Source: Pseudomonas eucalypticola
GTDB taxonomy: Bacteria > Pseudomonadota > Gammaproteobacteria > Pseudomonadales > Pseudomonadaceae
Reading direction: 5' to 3'
NCBI RefSeq assembly: GCF_013374995.1
Contig: NZ_CP056030.1
Location: 3,132,501 to 3,196,500, forward strand
Length of the DNA: 64,000 bases
The position numbers and the translations under genes are program-made. Under the pieces are notes generated by a model. The model searched no databases. It had not been told where the DNA came from and saw only the letters and a list, made by a program, of their open reading frames with translations. Below, one piece after another: positions 16,818 through 26,091 of this stretch (position 1 is its first letter; each line of letters starts with the position of its first letter).

Positions 16818-18079
16818 TCAAGGTAATTTGTGCCAGAGCTGAGCAGCTGCCCGCTGAACTTCAACCGGGCGAACGCGCCTTTTCGTACTTCAAGTCCGCC
16901 CGGCGAGCGGGTGTTGGCACCATCGCCAAGGGCTGGCATGGATCTCTCAAGCGCAAAGGCTTCCGGCCTAGCCCGGCCACTTGGGACTTCGTTCAGTTTT
17001 GCCTGGCGGTGTGCGCAACCGATCTGTGTGGGATGCGCAACACCAGCGCCGATGGTTGGACGCGTACGATTGAGCTCAGCGTCGGCTTGCATGAGCCACT
17101 GCGATGGGAGCCTTACAGAGCCGAGTTGGAACAGCTGCTCAAGGTTTTGACCGGGGATTACTGGACGCTGATCTTCACCGGCGCGGGCATGCCGCCACCT
17201 GAAGGAAGGTTCGTTGCCAAACCTCAGGACTGCGTGTCGTTGCTGTCGGGAGGCCTTGATAGTCTGATCGGCGGTCTCGATCTGGTAGCTCAAGGGCGGC
17301 GGCCATTGTTTGTCTCGCAACTTGCGCATGAGGACTCGCAACGCCAGCGAGATTACGCCCAGCTGCTAGGTGGCGATGGAGCTCACTATCAGTGGAGTCA
17401 CGGCATCAGCTTCAAGGGCCCCAAAGAACCTTCGACGCGTGCCCGATCCTTGGCGTTCTATGCATTCGCGGTGCTGGCGACCTCGCGACTGGCCGACCCT
17501 TGCCCCACGTTGTTCATTCCTGAGAACGGGTTCATCTGCGTGAATCCGCCGCTTGTCCCTGGGCGCGTATCGAGCTTGAGCACTCGCACGACGCACCCAC
17601 TGTTCATAGCCAAGCTCCAGCAGGTGCTGGACGGTATTGGAGTGAATGTGCAGCTGGAATTACCCTATCGGTTCAAGACCAAGGGCGAAATGATGAACGA
17701 CTGCCTTGATCCGGTGCGCCTGCAGCAGCTGGCCTGGCAGACGACCAGCTGTGGGCGTTTCCGCACCTATAACCGCACGCACTGCGGACGCTGCGTACCT
17801 TGTATGATTCGTCGCGCTGCGTTCACAGCATGGACGGGAGGGAATGATGACACCCAGTATGTGTATTCCAGCCTGGTCGGGAGCGACAAGTCCAGCGGAC
17901 CTGATGATCCAATGGCTGTGGCACAGGCTGTCTTGACGACCCGGTCTAAAGGTATCGACAGATTCCTGGGCGCCTCGCTCGCGTTTGCTCCAGTCGATGA
18001 GCGCCCACAGTATCGCTCAGTGCTCACGAATGGCATTCAAGAACTTGAAGCCTTGTTAACTGGAGATGGCGTACTTTGA
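16814..18079 (+). CDS. qatC: QatC, QueC-like PP-loop enzyme of the Qat system
   Basis: The 421-residue protein has a PP-loop, SGGLDS, at 145-150 after CVSLL. A C-terminal zinc-binding set, CGRFRTYNRTHCGRCVPCMI, is as in QueC (7-cyano-7-deazaguanine synthase). QueC forms a nitrile on deazaguanine in an ATP-dependent reaction. In Qat the true substrate is not established and could be a protein or nucleic acid. The start ATG 16814 overlaps the qatB stop, and the upstream part of the open frame is inside qatB. Confidence 0.88.
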   Translation: MIKVICARAEQLPAELQPGERAFSYFKSARRAGVGTIAKGWHGSLKRKGFRPSPATWDFVQFCLAVCATDLCGMRNTSADGWTRTIELSVGLHEPLRWEPYRAELEQLLKVLTGDYWTLIFTGAGMPPPEGRFVAKPQDCVSLLSGGLDSLIGGLDLVAQGRRPLFVSQLAHEDSQRQRDYAQLLGGDGAHYQWSHGISFKGPKEPSTRARSLAFYAFAVLATSRLADPCPTLFIPENGFICVNPPLVPGRVSSLSTRTTHPLFIAKLQQVLDGIGVNVQLELPYRFKTKGEMMNDCLDPVRLQQLAWQTTSCGRFRTYNRTHCGRCVPCMIRRAAFTAWTGGNDDTQYVYSSLVGSDKSSGPDDPMAVAQAVLTTRSKGIDRFLGASLAFAPVDERPQYRSVLTNGIQELEALLTGDGVL

Positions 18080-18819
18080 TGGACTTCCACTGCCACCTCG
18101 ACCTCTACCCCAATGCCCGTGACGTTTATGCGCAGGCACAGGAGAGGAACGAGTTCACGTGGCTTGTCACCACCAGCCCCCGTGCGTTTACCGCGACGTC
18201 CAGAGTGCTGGGTGGAAGCGACAAGGTGCTGATCACTCCCGGACTGCACCCGGAGATCGTTGGCGCCCGTCACGCTGAGCTCGACATGCTGCTTGAGCAG
18301 ATCAGACAGGTGAAGGCAGTGGGCGAGGTCGGCCTGGATGGCTCAAAGCGCTTTCAGGCGAGTTACGACGTACAGCGCAGCGTGTTTATTGCCGTCGTTG
18401 CGCAGTGCGCAGCCCTCGGCGGTCGAGTGCTGAGCATCCATTCGCGTCAGGCCGTTAAGGATGTGCTGGCCGTGTTGCACGATCATCCGGGCTACGGTAC
18501 TGCAGTGCTGCACTGGTTCACTGGAACCACCACGGAGCTCAACGCGGCAATAGCACAGGACTGCTGGTTCAGTATTGGCCCAGCAGCCTTCAACTCGGCA
18601 GCGGGGCAGGCCTTGGCCAAGAAACTCCCACGCGATCGGGTCGTCCCTGAAAGCGATGGGCCATTTGCGCAGGTAGATGGCGCTAGTGTCATGCCGTGGA
18701 GTGCAGGTCATACCGCGCAGATGCTGGGAAAGGTATGGGACGTCACTCCTGCAGACGCCATGCATATTCTGGAGTCGAATTCTCGTCGGCTTCTTGGCCT
18801 GATTCGGGCACAGGGTTGA
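18079..18819 (+). CDS. qatD: QatD, TatD-like metal-dependent hydrolase of the Qat system
   Basis: The 246-residue protein has the TatD metal-site series: FHCHLD at the N terminus (His4, His6), GEVGLD, IHSRQ, LHWFTG and ESDGPF. TatD enzymes are metal-dependent DNases or deacylase-like hydrolases. ATG 18079 overlaps the qatC stop codon (TGATG). It ends the Qat operon. Confidence 0.88.
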   Translation: MDFHCHLDLYPNARDVYAQAQERNEFTWLVTTSPRAFTATSRVLGGSDKVLITPGLHPEIVGARHAELDMLLEQIRQVKAVGEVGLDGSKRFQASYDVQRSVFIAVVAQCAALGGRVLSIHSRQAVKDVLAVLHDHPGYGTAVLHWFTGTTTELNAAIAQDCWFSIGPAAFNSAAGQALAKKLPRDRVVPESDGPFAQVDGASVMPWSAGHTAQMLGKVWDVTPADAMHILESNSRRLLGLIRAQG

Positions 18820-19156
18820 TCCAAGCCATAAAGCCCGTACAGGTTAGCCAGGCGGGCGGTGAATGGAGGATGGATGCATGGAGCAACCGAACCGAGCACA
18901 ACGTTACAACCGAGTGCATGTTGGCGGGCAGGTCTGACCGCCGCGATCACTAATCGGTGCACAATCCATGACACGCCTTCAGACGGCCAGCGCCAGGCAG
19001 CAGGGGGCATGAGAGGCAGAGGGTAGGGTGGATCCCCCGAAAGGGCACCGGCATCAAGCGGTTTCAGGAGACCTGGGAGAAAGTGCTCCAGGTTGAGTTG
19101 AAATCGAAACAGCTTAAGGGCATTGATACATCACCGTTCATCAGTGAGGTACAACA
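18820..19156. other. Gap after Qat, with a possible coding remnant
   Basis: A plus-strand frame from about 18972 to 19210 reads protein-like text near its end (GIKRFQETWEKVLQVELKSK), but it has no start codon or ribosome-binding site. It overlaps the next gene in another frame. It may be the tail of a lost gene. Nothing else was seen here. Confidence 0.25.
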
Positions 19157-19525
19157 ATGCGTGGAAGTTACAGCAGCAGCTCGCCTGCCGGAATCTTGAT
19201 CTGTTTGGCTGTGGTTTTGTGTTTCTGTGCCGTGGTCACGTTGGCCGACCAGGTACATCTGGATATTGCCACGACCGGTGTTGTCTTGGGGAGGCTGGCT
19301 CTAGCCTGGCTCTTTGGATACTGCCTGGGCCGAGGGCTACTAGGCGTGGGCCTCAGCTACAGCTGGCCAGTGTGCCTTGGGCTCTCCTGGATCGCACTCA
19401 TGCCTGCGTTCAGCGTTTGGCTTGGCGAGGATACCTACGCCTGGTTCGAGCCTTTTTGGTCTCAATGTGTAGGTGTGGTAGCAGTAGCGCTTCTCGCGTT
19501 TCGCATTAGATCATTCGTAGCGTAA
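19157..19525 (+). CDS. Small four-helix membrane protein, unknown
   Basis: The 122-residue product is very hydrophobic, with about four membrane segments (roughly 10-30, 40-58, 64-85 and 100-120). GAGG lies about seven bases before ATG 19157. No family was recognised. It follows the Qat operon on the same strand after a 337-base gap and could be an accessory or an unrelated island gene. Confidence 0.4.
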   Translation: MRGSYSSSSPAGILICLAVVLCFCAVVTLADQVHLDIATTGVVLGRLALAWLFGYCLGRGLLGVGLSYSWPVCLGLSWIALMPAFSVWLGEDTYAWFEPFWSQCVGVVAVALLAFRIRSFVA

Positions 19526-19592
19526 GTCGGATCGGGGCGTGACCATGAATACCTCAGACTGAGGTTAGAGGCGCGCCCTCCGATCGATGGCA

Positions 19593-20453
19593 TCATCTAT
19601 TCTGTAGGGCACTCGACAGGTTCGAAAAGTAATAGGCGAACATTTTGACAAACCAATGCTCTTTTATCCTGCTCAACCACCCCTTGCGCCGGTTTTTACT
19701 TGATTCACTCCCATATTTTGCATGATATCGCTGCACTGCCGCCTCCATTTCTTCCACGTACCTTTGAAAATCGTCGGCGGCATACTCCAAAAAGCGTTCG
19801 TCCATCAGGACACCGTCAAAAAAGTTGACCGACACCCCCACCCCCTCGGTTTTGCGAATGGCTGACAAGACCCTTTTTTCCCAAGTGTTCTTTCTACCAA
19901 TACGCGTGCTTATTTCGCTGTAGCCCTTAGCGGTGCCGTCGTTGTGAGCCATTACGTTCCTGATAACAGTCAGATGATCCAGGTCTGTGATGCCTTTGCC
20001 ACCAATGACCTTTTTCAGCATATCGTGGGCCTTTTCAATTGGCCCCATACCCTTGAGCTTTCCCTCAAACCCAGTGAGTTCAAGCATAAACTCCAGGCAT
20101 TGACTCATACGGTGTTCGAACAACCCAAACATCGTAAGAAATGCTGAGCGTCGAGTGAGTTGGGCAATCATAAACTTGTGCGTCAATAACACTTCATCAT
20201 GGTCATAATCGATAGAAGCGCCACATGAGTAGAAAGTCCGTTGCCGCACGTAGCTTTCACCGTACTGATCGTACGCTTCTTCTTCGTGCTTATGCTCCTT
20301 TATCAAATCTTCGGCTTCCTTGAGTGCAAGCGCCACATTTTTTTCTGCCTGCTCTGCGAGCATTCGCATGACAGAGATGGACTCGCTGAGGGCACACATA
20401 TGAACACTGAAAATAAAGTCGAGTTTGGCCAAGTTGCCTCCCTGCAGGCTCAT
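19593..20453 (-). CDS. Putative HEPN-motif protein
   Basis: The protein is mostly helical. Counting from ATG 20453 (286 residues), it has an acidic helical N-terminal third and a helical core (FGLFEHRMSQCLEFMLELTG). The core ends in VIRNVMAHNDG, an R-N-x3-H (Rx4H) motif at about 165-170, the catalytic signature of HEPN ribonucleases. The C terminus is basic with an aromatic tail. The HEPN assignment is inference from the motif and the helical setting. The start is uncertain: the frame is open to 20549, and an ATG at about 20396 is also possible; none has a strong ribosome-binding site. A tiny ORF lies just upstream. Confidence 0.6.
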   Translation of the reverse strand: MSLQGGNLAKLDFIFSVHMCALSESISVMRMLAEQAEKNVALALKEAEDLIKEHKHEEEAYDQYGESYVRQRTFYSCGASIDYDHDEVLLTHKFMIAQLTRRSAFLTMFGLFEHRMSQCLEFMLELTGFEGKLKGMGPIEKAHDMLKKVIGGKGITDLDHLTVIRNVMAHNDGTAKGYSEISTRIGRKNTWEKRVLSAIRKTEGVGVSVNFFDGVLMDERFLEYAADDFQRYVEEMEAAVQRYHAKYGSESSKNRRKGWLSRIKEHWFVKMFAYYFSNLSSALQNR

Positions 20454-20605
20454 TTTGAAGACACACGATTTTCTGGGCAGATCTGCGATCTGCTCAGCGT
20501 ACATAATCCATCCGCGCCTCGATATCCCAGCCTGAGCTGGCGCCCACATAGACGTCTGCGCATCAAATGCACGCCATGGATCTCCGAGGGCAGAGCTCTT
20601 GGCTT

Positions 20606-20773
20606 TCAGCTCTCAGGGGACTGATCAGACCCCCTCATGGCTTCCAACAGCACTTCAAGCGCATCGAGCAAGCGTCGATCTTCACGGGCATCCCCGGTTT
20701 CCGGCCTGTACGTTTGGCAATGCCGCATCAAGGCATCAAAATCGTTGCGGTTGAGGTCAAACTCAATAAACAT
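20606..20773 (-). CDS. 55-residue acidic small protein upstream of the HEPN-motif gene
   Basis: The frame starts MFIEFDLNRNDFDALMRHCQ and ends with a regular helix (DRRLLDALEVLLEAMRG); 168 bases in all. ATG 20773 has a GGTGGG stretch about four bases before it. The composition is protein-like and acidic, and the gene reads in the same direction as the HEPN-motif gene. A small acidic protein beside a HEPN protein could be an antitoxin; that is speculation. Confidence 0.5.
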   Translation of the reverse strand: MFIEFDLNRNDFDALMRHCQTYRPETGDAREDRRLLDALEVLLEAMRGSDQSPES

Positions 20774-21040
20774 CTAAACCCACCATGTGTTCGCCTTTGC
20801 GATCGCCAGTATAAATGAGCAGGCTTCAGGAGAAATACGCGATCAGCACTTTGCCATCGACTTGGCCTGTTGCTTGGAGCGGGCACCGGTTAGTTGATCC
20901 GACACCCACCATTGCTGATCTAGGCGCGGAAATCTGGGGGTACCGTATCAGCTGTCATGCCTATGCGGTGACTGCAGCAGTACGCCCCGAAGATCGACTG
21001 CTCAGACATCGAGCCTTTGCACTGAAACCAGGAGTTAAGC

Positions 21041-21871
21041 TTGGATATCCCAGTTCCATTCAACCTCGTAGTCAAGGCTGCCGATTGGATTTGGCAGCGA
21101 GTCACCAAAGCCTTGCTGTACAAAACCTATGCTGCGTCACATGAAAAATGGGCTATTCGCCACCGGCTAGGAGCGCGGTGGGATCCCTTGGGTAAGCACT
21201 TGGAGTATTCGGTACGCCTTGCACTGCCTACAGATCCGGAGCCAAGGATCTCGCGTTTGGCGCTGCGCGCAACCGGAGAGAGCCTTGCGAAAGTTGACTT
21301 GTATTTCGAGGCGATTGGAGCAGGCATTCGCTATCAGGAGAAAGTATCGGTATGCGATGTGGACACTCGCCCTATCGTCTGGAACCTCACGAATATCCCC
21401 GTCCAGGCATTCGTGGGCGGTAAGGAGTATGGCATTGCATTCTCGGTAGAGGAGATCCAGCTGCGGCAGTGTGTGATCCAGCAATCAACGGGGGCTGAGT
21501 TGCCTGCCCAGAATTCCGTCACGTCCTGCATGACCCAGAGTTGGCTCTTGAGCGATGAGTGGAGACTCCGCTGGGGAAATCGCTGGAATTGTAATGCGAT
21601 CAAATTTGCCAAGAGCGAGATTGCTCTTTATTGGCGATTCAGGTTCGGCCTACCTACGTACCGCGTTTACACACCCTTCGCCTCCTCAAAACGGAAATTC
21701 AGCATGAGCCCTGTATTGCAGGCGCTGGGTCTGTTAATGGGCCTGCCGGCCTTGGTGAGGACGCAATTCTGGCTAGCCATTTGGTCTGGGCTCTGGGTGA
21801 TGGACGAAGATGACAGGCTTTGCTTCCGGTGGCGTGATAGTAGGGTAGAGAGCGAGGCCCAGGACGGTTGA
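21041..21871 (+). CDS. Hypothetical protein, 276 residues
   Basis: The start is TTG 21041, supported by AGGAG about six bases upstream. The protein begins with a hydrophobic/aromatic helix (FNLVVKAADWIWQRVTKALL). A probable beta-rich middle follows, and then a hydrophobic stretch near the C terminus (LQALGLLMGLPALVRTQFWL). I do not recognise the family. It lies on the same strand as the reverse transcriptase but 700 bases away, so a functional link is not shown. Confidence 0.5.
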   Translation: MDIPVPFNLVVKAADWIWQRVTKALLYKTYAASHEKWAIRHRLGARWDPLGKHLEYSVRLALPTDPEPRISRLALRATGESLAKVDLYFEAIGAGIRYQEKVSVCDVDTRPIVWNLTNIPVQAFVGGKEYGIAFSVEEIQLRQCVIQQSTGAELPAQNSVTSCMTQSWLLSDEWRLRWGNRWNCNAIKFAKSEIALYWRFRFGLPTYRVYTPFASSKRKFSMSPVLQALGLLMGLPALVRTQFWLAIWSGLWVMDEDDRLCFRWRDSRVESEAQDG

Positions 21872-22576
21872 CTCTGCGCTTTGAAGCCGCTGTTCGCACA
21901 CAGCAAGGCAATGAGGTTCTTCGGGAAAGTGCTCGCGCTTTACCAGACAATCGTCTGCTGATGCCGATAGAGAACAGGATGGAAAAACTCACTAGAGGTG
22001 GCGCTAGGGTGATCAGGCCTAGTGTTCCTTTGATGGGCCGGATAGCATTTCATCATTGGAGGCTGGAACGCTCTGGGCTGACCTCGCCAACCGCAATGAC
22101 TCGTGCTGAAGTGTTGTGTCAGTGCTCCGCACGCCCGCTCTGGGTGATTTTTGAGGAAGATGGGTAAGATGGATCCCTACAAGCGCGCTCACTATGTCAG
22201 CAGGCTAGCCAGTGAAATTGGCGCAATAGGCCAATCCTTCGAGGCCTTCCGGGGGCTGGTGCTGACATTGGCATTGAATGTGCCGGTCAACACTCAAGGA
22301 ATCAATTCCAGAGGCTTTCCCGTTGCAGGCGTGGTTGATGGAGTGTCCCCAGATGGCTTTCAAGCCGCTGAGTGCAGCAGGGGCAAGATTCGCTGAGCGG
22401 CGTCGTCGAGTAGCCTTCACCAAACTTTCATGGCATATAGCTACCGGGTAATCACCACCGCCGGCATCCATGTGATTGAAACCTGTTGCCATGTGGGGGC
22501 TGAATGCCTTCTGGAAAGACTGAGCCTGCAAAACTGAGGCCCTTCACTCACCAACACCTGATTGCCAGGGAGAGCC
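21872..22576. other. 700-base stretch upstream of the reverse transcriptase, no confident gene
   Basis: Open frames at 21868-22167 (plus) and 22205-22531 (minus) have no motif and poor starts. Several defence-associated reverse transcriptases need a structured RNA encoded upstream, and this gap has room for one, but I could not identify a convincing long stem by eye. The 200 bases before 22577 are the place to look. Confidence 0.3.
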
Positions 22577-24298
22577 ATGCAGCTACAGGACTTGCTTTCA
22601 AGAGGGTATTTCCCGATCCAGCTTCCAGTCGGATTCAGCACCACGCAGTTGGCGGAAAAAATCGAGGAGCTCCAAGCTTCCTGGGATGAGGCCCTGGACG
22701 GAAGAAGGCGCATACTTTCCCAATCTGAACGATTTTCGGTGGCGAGGTCGTCATACAGCAGACGTACCACCTCTATACCCAACCCGGTCAATTTCTATGG
22801 ATTGGCCAAGGACATCTGCCGGTACTGGCCGAAAATCCAAGAGCATTTCGACAAGAGTGAAATCTCTCGAAGCATTCCTGGGACTGGAGGATCGCTGCGG
22901 GCGATTGAGCTGACGAAATTCACTGACCTGTACGAGGAGCGCGTGCGCCGCTCGGCGGGCGCACGGTATGCGCTGGTCACCGATATCTCGAGCTATTTTC
23001 CCACCATCTACACCCATACGATTCCGTGGGCCTTGCATACAAAGGCGCTAGCCAAGATCAACAGGGGCAAATCCGATCAGTTCTTCGGCAACACCCTGGA
23101 TCAGCGCTGCATGGGTACGCAGGATGGGCAGACCATTGGGTTGCCGATTGGCCCGGATACGTCGCACATCATCGCCGAGATGATAGGCGTCGCGATTGAC
23201 GATTCCATTCGAGACGCGCTGGGTGGCTGGCCTAAAGGCTTCCGCTATGTCGATGACTTCACCTTCTTTTTCAACACCAGGGAAGAGGCTGAACGCGCGC
23301 TGGCTGTCATAATCAAGTGCGTCAGCGCATTTGAACTGCAGATCAATGCATCCAAAACGAAGATTGTTGAAGTCCGCGAGCTCGTCCAGGAGTCCTGGAA
23401 ATACACCCTCAAAAAGCTGGTTGTCTCACCGAAGCGCCGTCAGCAAAAAGACGACATCCACCACTATTTTGAGGTGCTGTTCTCGCTGGAGGCACGGTTC
23501 AAGGATGAAAGCTTGGTCAAGTATGGCTTGAAGCAGCTTTCATCCACGATTATCAAAAAATCCAACTGGCCCATCGCCGAAGCCTACCTGCTCAAATGCG
23601 GGTATGGATTTCCCAACACACTTCAAGTGATCACCCAGATCCTAGTGACTTATCATCGCCATCAGTATGAATTGAACCGGGAAGCGCTGGGCGATTTCTG
23701 CAGGAACCTCCTCGGGTCAGCCTCTGCAGCGAACCATCATAGTGAAACGGCCTGGCTACTATGGCTGTGCAAGGAGCTCAGGATTTCCCTAGAGGCGCCA
23801 CTGGTACAGCAAGTGCTCCAGATGGAGAGCTCTGTGTGCTCGCTCATCGCGCTGGATCTAAATCAGTCCGGTTTGGTGGCCGGCGAGCTCAGTCTTGCCG
23901 ATCTCGAGTCGTTGGCAACGGGCCAGGCGCTTGTAGGCAACAATTGGATGCTGGCTTATGAAGGCGGGCGCCGGTGTTGGCTTTCCAACACAAACCTTGA
24001 ATTCATCCAAGGGGAAGAATGCTTCGCAAAGATGCTAGAAGCTGGCGTAGGCTTTTATAACGAAGAGGCTGAGCTCCCGCCTATCTTCCAGCTTAAGCAA
24101 TCAGCGCTCAACGACTTCGATTTCGACTCCGACGCTGCCATCGAAGACGAATTCGACTTCGATGACATGGATGAAGAGTACTTTGACTCCGCTGACCATG
24201 GCGATGAGGACGAGGACGAGCCAGAGACGGCCGCGCGGCCAGCTGGCACCCAAGATCTGTTTGCAGCCGACGACTCCGATCCAAACGAAGTCTGGTAG
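22577..24298 (+). CDS. UG/Abi-type defence-associated reverse transcriptase with acidic C-terminal tail
   Basis: The 573-residue protein has RT motif A in LVTDISSYFPTIY (Asp136), motif B in GLPIGPDTSHIIAE and the catalytic YVDD at 224-227. No maturase or endonuclease domain is present, so it is neither a group II intron nor a standard retron RT. The helical C-terminal half (about 330-540) fits the repeat-like domain of UG/Abi reverse transcriptases. It ends in a strongly acidic tail (DFDFDSDAAIEDEFDFDDMD and on). ATG 22577 follows AGGGAG by four bases. Proteins of this group protect against phage; the exact DRT type cannot be fixed by eye. Confidence 0.85.
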   Translation: MQLQDLLSRGYFPIQLPVGFSTTQLAEKIEELQASWDEALDGRRRILSQSERFSVARSSYSRRTTSIPNPVNFYGLAKDICRYWPKIQEHFDKSEISRSIPGTGGSLRAIELTKFTDLYEERVRRSAGARYALVTDISSYFPTIYTHTIPWALHTKALAKINRGKSDQFFGNTLDQRCMGTQDGQTIGLPIGPDTSHIIAEMIGVAIDDSIRDALGGWPKGFRYVDDFTFFFNTREEAERALAVIIKCVSAFELQINASKTKIVEVRELVQESWKYTLKKLVVSPKRRQQKDDIHHYFEVLFSLEARFKDESLVKYGLKQLSSTIIKKSNWPIAEAYLLKCGYGFPNTLQVITQILVTYHRHQYELNREALGDFCRNLLGSASAANHHSETAWLLWLCKELRISLEAPLVQQVLQMESSVCSLIALDLNQSGLVAGELSLADLESLATGQALVGNNWMLAYEGGRRCWLSNTNLEFIQGEECFAKMLEAGVGFYNEEAELPPIFQLKQSALNDFDFDSDAAIEDEFDFDDMDEEYFDSADHGDEDEDEPETAARPAGTQDLFAADDSDPNEVW

Positions 24299-24529
24299 GC
24301 GGGCGAGTAGGGCGCAGCTGGCGGTGGGTAGGCAGGCTCGTCCAGGCGACGCCCCTGGGCAGCCCTCCGGGCGATTTTAGATGTACAACCGACGGTACCG
24401 ATGGCGCCTTGACCTCAACATCCCACTGCTGGATTTACTGGCGTTACCAGGCCTGGGCTGGCCTAGCATCATGGCAGCCTCGACCTAGCAAACGTCGTGT
24501 GCTTTGAGGGGCTGCGCAGGAGTCGCAGG

Positions 24530-25480
24530 CTACCTGTCGTACTTGGAAGGCAATGGACAGTCGTAATTGACGTCAATCATGTCCAAGTTCTTCAGCTCGA
24601 AATTGGCGTAGCTTGTCCCATTCGATGTACGTACTGTGGGCTGTCCGTACAGGAACACGAATGCGGTCGGTTTAGGCTCCTGAGAGATCTTTGAAAGCCT
24701 GGTTGCCATGAGGTTCTTGAGCCTGTAGCGGTCGATGAGCGCATCCGAGACGAAGCTTGAGGTTGTTAAGCTTTCGGTTCCGCGCATCAAGCATTTCTTG
24801 AACTTGATCCGGTACGCATCGTCTTTTCTGGTGCGGTCAATGTAGGCCCAGCCATAGTAGATGACGGGGTGGTCGGGGAGGTCGTTAAGATCCTGCTCCC
24901 AAATGCATTTGAAAATGCTGTCGTACGCTACGTCCTGGCCAGCGATGTTGAGGCGGCGAAACTCCAGGGTGTTGTCAGATCGATAGCGAATGTACCGACT
25001 CACCACCGAACGGACGGAGTAGATGGGGCCAACGATCCCAGACTCACCCAGCTTGGTGGTGTATGGCCTGGTGCTCTTAGCGCGCTTTTTCGCTACCTGC
25101 ACATCGGCAGCGGGATCCTGGGTGGGCTCGTCGTAGTACGAGTCGGGACGCTCGAGCTTGAAGACGTCAACAATGGATTCATCGACAGTTCTGCGCTCCT
25201 GCCCGTCGGGGCCGTTCGGCTCAACCTTCAGATCGACCGCCTTCCCGTTGACAACCCCGCACGTCTCACTATGGTCGCCGTAGACCTTGAAGTGCGGCAC
25301 CACCCGCATGCTCTGCACGTCCTTGTCCAGATTCGCACAGGTCACCTGCGCTGTGCAGCCCGCGCCCGGACAAACGAAGAGACGTTTGTTGGTGATGACT
25401 CCTGCCCAATACAGGTCATAGGCTCGATCGGGGTCGACAAAATCTCCAGCCTCAAGGCTAAACGCCACATCCAATGCCAT
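24530..25480 (-). CDS. Hypothetical protein with N-terminal Cys/His metal-binding motif
   Basis: Counting from ATG 25480 (316 residues; GGAGG lies about twelve bases upstream), the first 80 residues hold FVCPGAGCTAQVTC, then PHFK and HSETC. This C-x4-C-x5-C...H...H-x3-C layout recalls the zinc-binding front of CoiA-type competence proteins and related nuclease-associated proteins. The remaining 230 residues, with an acidic linker at about 110-140, are unassigned. It converges on the reverse transcriptase gene. The link to CoiA is a pattern resemblance only. Confidence 0.55.
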   Translation of the reverse strand: MALDVAFSLEAGDFVDPDRAYDLYWAGVITNKRLFVCPGAGCTAQVTCANLDKDVQSMRVVPHFKVYGDHSETCGVVNGKAVDLKVEPNGPDGQERRTVDESIVDVFKLERPDSYYDEPTQDPAADVQVAKKRAKSTRPYTTKLGESGIVGPIYSVRSVVSRYIRYRSDNTLEFRRLNIAGQDVAYDSIFKCIWEQDLNDLPDHPVIYYGWAYIDRTRKDDAYRIKFKKCLMRGTESLTTSSFVSDALIDRYRLKNLMATRLSKISQEPKPTAFVFLYGQPTVRTSNGTSYANFELKNLDMIDVNYDCPLPSKYDR

Positions 25481-26091
25481 GTCTCTAGTACAACCTCCTG
25501 TAATCATCATGATGGCGTCCAGCGCCACAGCGAGGAAATCAACGGCTCGATATCCTGATTACCGTCTAGCACGCCCTTGAGGCATCGCGCTGACCGAATC
25601 CTCGCACACAATCCGGAGCATGGCGATCTGCGAGGATGGCAAAATGAAATCGTCGAATTTCTTCCCATTTGCCTGTCGAGCGGCACCGTGAGCGCGAGCT
25701 GGCGCCGGCGCGGTGAACCGGATCAGTAATCGGAACCTGGTGACTGACTCAGCAGTTCGATGGCTAGATTAATGGTGGGCCATCCGGTTCAAGGGGCTAG
25801 ATTTGATGCGATGGCCTCAAAGCGGGCAGGGCATTCCAGGCATACTAAGGAATGCGTAAGTGACGGAGGATGTCAGATCATCTGGGGAGGCGTCTGCGCG
25901 ACCCCATGCACCCATGGCCCATGGCTGTCATCTGCGGCTCCTCGACCCCGCCTGATCCGTGCCAGCGGGCTCACGCCACGGCGTGGTGCGCTGGAGCTTC
26001 CCGTAGTGCCATGTTAGGTTGGTTTTTTGAATGCATGGTCGCCGTTGGATCAATCCGACGCCGATCGACCAGCCGCATAAATGGAGTCGCC
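25481..26091. other. 610-base stretch without a confident gene
   Basis: Plus-strand open frames here have no ribosome-binding site or family motif, and the 230-codon frame running through it is best explained by the antitoxin starting at 26092. No repeats or RNA features were seen. Confidence 0.35.

Noticed and set aside
18972..19210. Coding-like text ending QQCVEVTAAARLPES
   Set aside because: No start codon in frame after the upstream stop, and overlap with a better-supported small membrane protein gene.
22205..22531. 108-codon minus-strand open frame upstream of the reverse transcriptase
   Set aside because: No motif and no strong start; it could be a conserved relic, but I cannot support it as a gene.
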